Assembly (NCBI GenBank): GCA_013822915.1
Contig: PNLG01000347.1
Location: forward strand, 1-6,660
Reading direction: 5' to 3'
DNA length: 6,660 nucleotides
DNA from: Sphingomonas sp.
GTDB lineage: Bacteria > Pseudomonadota > Alphaproteobacteria > Sphingomonadales > Sphingomonadaceae
Shown here: one piece after another, positions 6,037 to 6,660 of the stretch
Layout of the letters: every line of letters begins with the position of its first letter
Position numbering within the stretch: position 1 is the first letter of the stretch
Notes under the pieces: model-generated
The model's database searches: none
The model's input: only the letters and a program-made list of their open reading frames with translations
What the model was told of the DNA's origin: nothing
Made by a program: the position numbers and the translations under genes

Positions 6037-6287
6037 GGGGAGCGCCCGCCCCTAGGTGTTTAGTCCCGGCATTTGATGGTGGGGCAGGGGACCGCCGCGA
6101 TAGCCTGCCCCGGCGAGGTCCGGGGTCGATATGGAGCCGAAGACGACGCCCGAAGGGCGGTAACCAGCCAATCGGATTGGTCCTGGCCTGGCGCTTGGGT
6201 TCCTGGCCTCCCGACTAAATTCTGTCCCATGGCGCGTTCCTCCATCACTGGATGGATGAAGCTCCATCAACGGCGGGGAACAAACAA
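6037..6287. other. structured intergenic region between convergent genes
   Basis: No gene is convincing here. The 251 bp are rich in inverted repeats. AGGGG/CCCCT (6036-6040 with 6049-6053) follows the sulfatase stop. GGGGCAGG/CCTGCCCC is at 6081-6088 and 6104-6111; CCCCGG/CCGGGG at 6108-6113 and 6120-6125; CGCCC-GAA-GGGCG at 6147-6159; CCAAT-CGG-ATTGG at 6168-6180; and TCCATC/GATGGA at 6241-6246 and 6251-6256, with a further TCCATC at 6263-6268. A direct repeat TCCTGGCCT occurs at 6181-6189 and 6201-6209. Possible roles are bidirectional transcription termination, a dispersed repeat element or a small RNA. None has a U-tract of a classical intrinsic terminator. Confidence 0.5.
6081..6125. 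repeat. overlapping, mutually exclusive stem-loops
   Basis: GGGGCAGG (6081-6088) is the exact reverse complement of CCTGCCCC (6104-6111), giving an 8-bp GC-rich stem with a 15-nt loop. CCCCGG (6108-6113), which shares bases with the right arm, is the exact reverse complement of CCGGGG (6120-6125), giving a 6-bp stem with a 6-nt loop. The two helices compete for 6108-6111. Confidence 0.5.
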
Positions 6288-6660
6288 TTACGCCGACTGG
6301 ATGTAATCGCGCATCGCGGCTGCATCGGCCTCGATCCGGTCCATCCGGTGCTTAACCAGATCACCGATCGAAACAAACCCGACCAGCCTGTCATCGACCA
6401 CCACTGGCAGATGCCGGATGCGCCGCCGAGTCATGAGCGAGAGCGCACCCAGCACCGAATCGCTTGGCCCCACCGTTATCGCGGGCGCGGTCATCGCCTG
6501 GGCCACCGCACCGTCGAGCGCGGCAACACCGCCGGTATTGAGCGCGTGGATAACATCGCGTTCCGAAAATATGCCGACCACGGCACCCGCCTCCACCACC
6601 GGCACCGCGCCGATGCGGCGTTGACCGAGCAGGGCGACGGCGTCCATCACCGATTGTTCG
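6288..6660 (-). CDS. two-CBS-domain protein, N-terminus cut by window edge
   Basis: The visible 123 residues contain two CBS motifs. The first runs through VMDAVALLGQRRIGAVPVVE, then GAVVGIFSERDVI. The second runs through SVLGALSLMTRRRIRHLPVV, then DRLVGFVSIGDLVKHRM. The C-terminus reads EADAAAMRDYIQ. Stand-alone proteins of this type are about 140-150 residues long, so roughly 20-25 N-terminal residues lie beyond the right edge. The frame is open through the last codon, so the GTG at 6650 is probably internal. CBS pairs bind adenine nucleotides (AMP, ATP, NAD-related ligands or SAM) and act as cytosolic energy sensors; the ligand here cannot be read from the sequence. It converges on the sulfatase and is probably an unrelated housekeeping neighbour. 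Confidence 0.92.
   Translation of the reverse strand, partial: EQSVMDAVALLGQRRIGAVPVVEAGAVVGIFSERDVIHALNTGGVAALDGAVAQAMTAPAITVGPSDSVLGALSLMTRRRIRHLPVVVDDRLVGFVSIGDLVKHRMDRIEADAAAMRDYIQSA

Noticed and set aside
6036..6053. Intrinsic terminator just after the sulfatase stop
   Set aside because: The AGGGG/CCCCT stem is only 5 bp and is followed by AGGTGTTT rather than a U-tract. It is kept only as part of the structured intergenic region.
1..6660. Mobile element, phage, toxin-antitoxin, CRISPR or defence genes
   Set aside because: No transposase, integrase, direct-repeat array, attachment site or toxin/antitoxin-like ORF is visible on either strand, and base composition looks even throughout.

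Overview
The window is a GC-rich, gene-dense bacterial segment. Its codon use is strongly biased to G/C at third positions. The protein families (an extended GST-like protein, a DUF2855 protein, a DUF4345 membrane protein, a two-CBS protein and a Cys-type sulfatase with its maturase) look like those of an alphaproteobacterium, most likely Sphingomonadales. That placement rests on the general look of the proteins and was not checked by a search. No tRNA, rRNA, CRISPR array, transposase or other mobile element is visible.

Layout: (1) positions 1-3909 hold a tightly packed rightward operon of five genes. These are a 5'-truncated glutathione S-transferase-like protein, a formylglycine-generating enzyme (FGE) with both catalytic cysteines, a DUF1330-like alpha/beta domain between two membrane helices, a small four-helix membrane protein, and a DUF2855 protein. 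The junctions are an 8-nt overlap, two ATGA overlaps and a 4-nt gap, so translational coupling is likely throughout. (2) A small leftward DUF4345 membrane protein (3893-4276) overlaps the operon's last codons tail to tail. (3) An 80-bp divergent intergenic region carries two adjacent short palindromes. (4) A large rightward membrane-anchored or exported sulfatase (4357-6036) carries the CSPSR modification motif. (5) A 251-bp intergenic region (6037-6287) is dense in short inverted repeats and lies between converging genes. (6) A leftward two-CBS-domain protein runs off the right edge.

Functional reading: the FGE oxidises the cysteine of C-x-P-x-R motifs to formylglycine, and the sulfatase 2.6 kb downstream has exactly that motif. 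The window therefore contains a maturase and a client. The other operon members (GST, DUF2855, DUF1330-like, 4-TM) have no established connection to sulfatases. Their translational coupling to the FGE is the most unexplained aspect and suggests a module that handles a sulfate ester or its desulfated product. Two items stand out beyond gene content: a perfect 9-bp-arm inverted repeat inside the 3' end of the FGE gene, immediately before the start of the next gene, and the structured 6037-6287 intergenic region.
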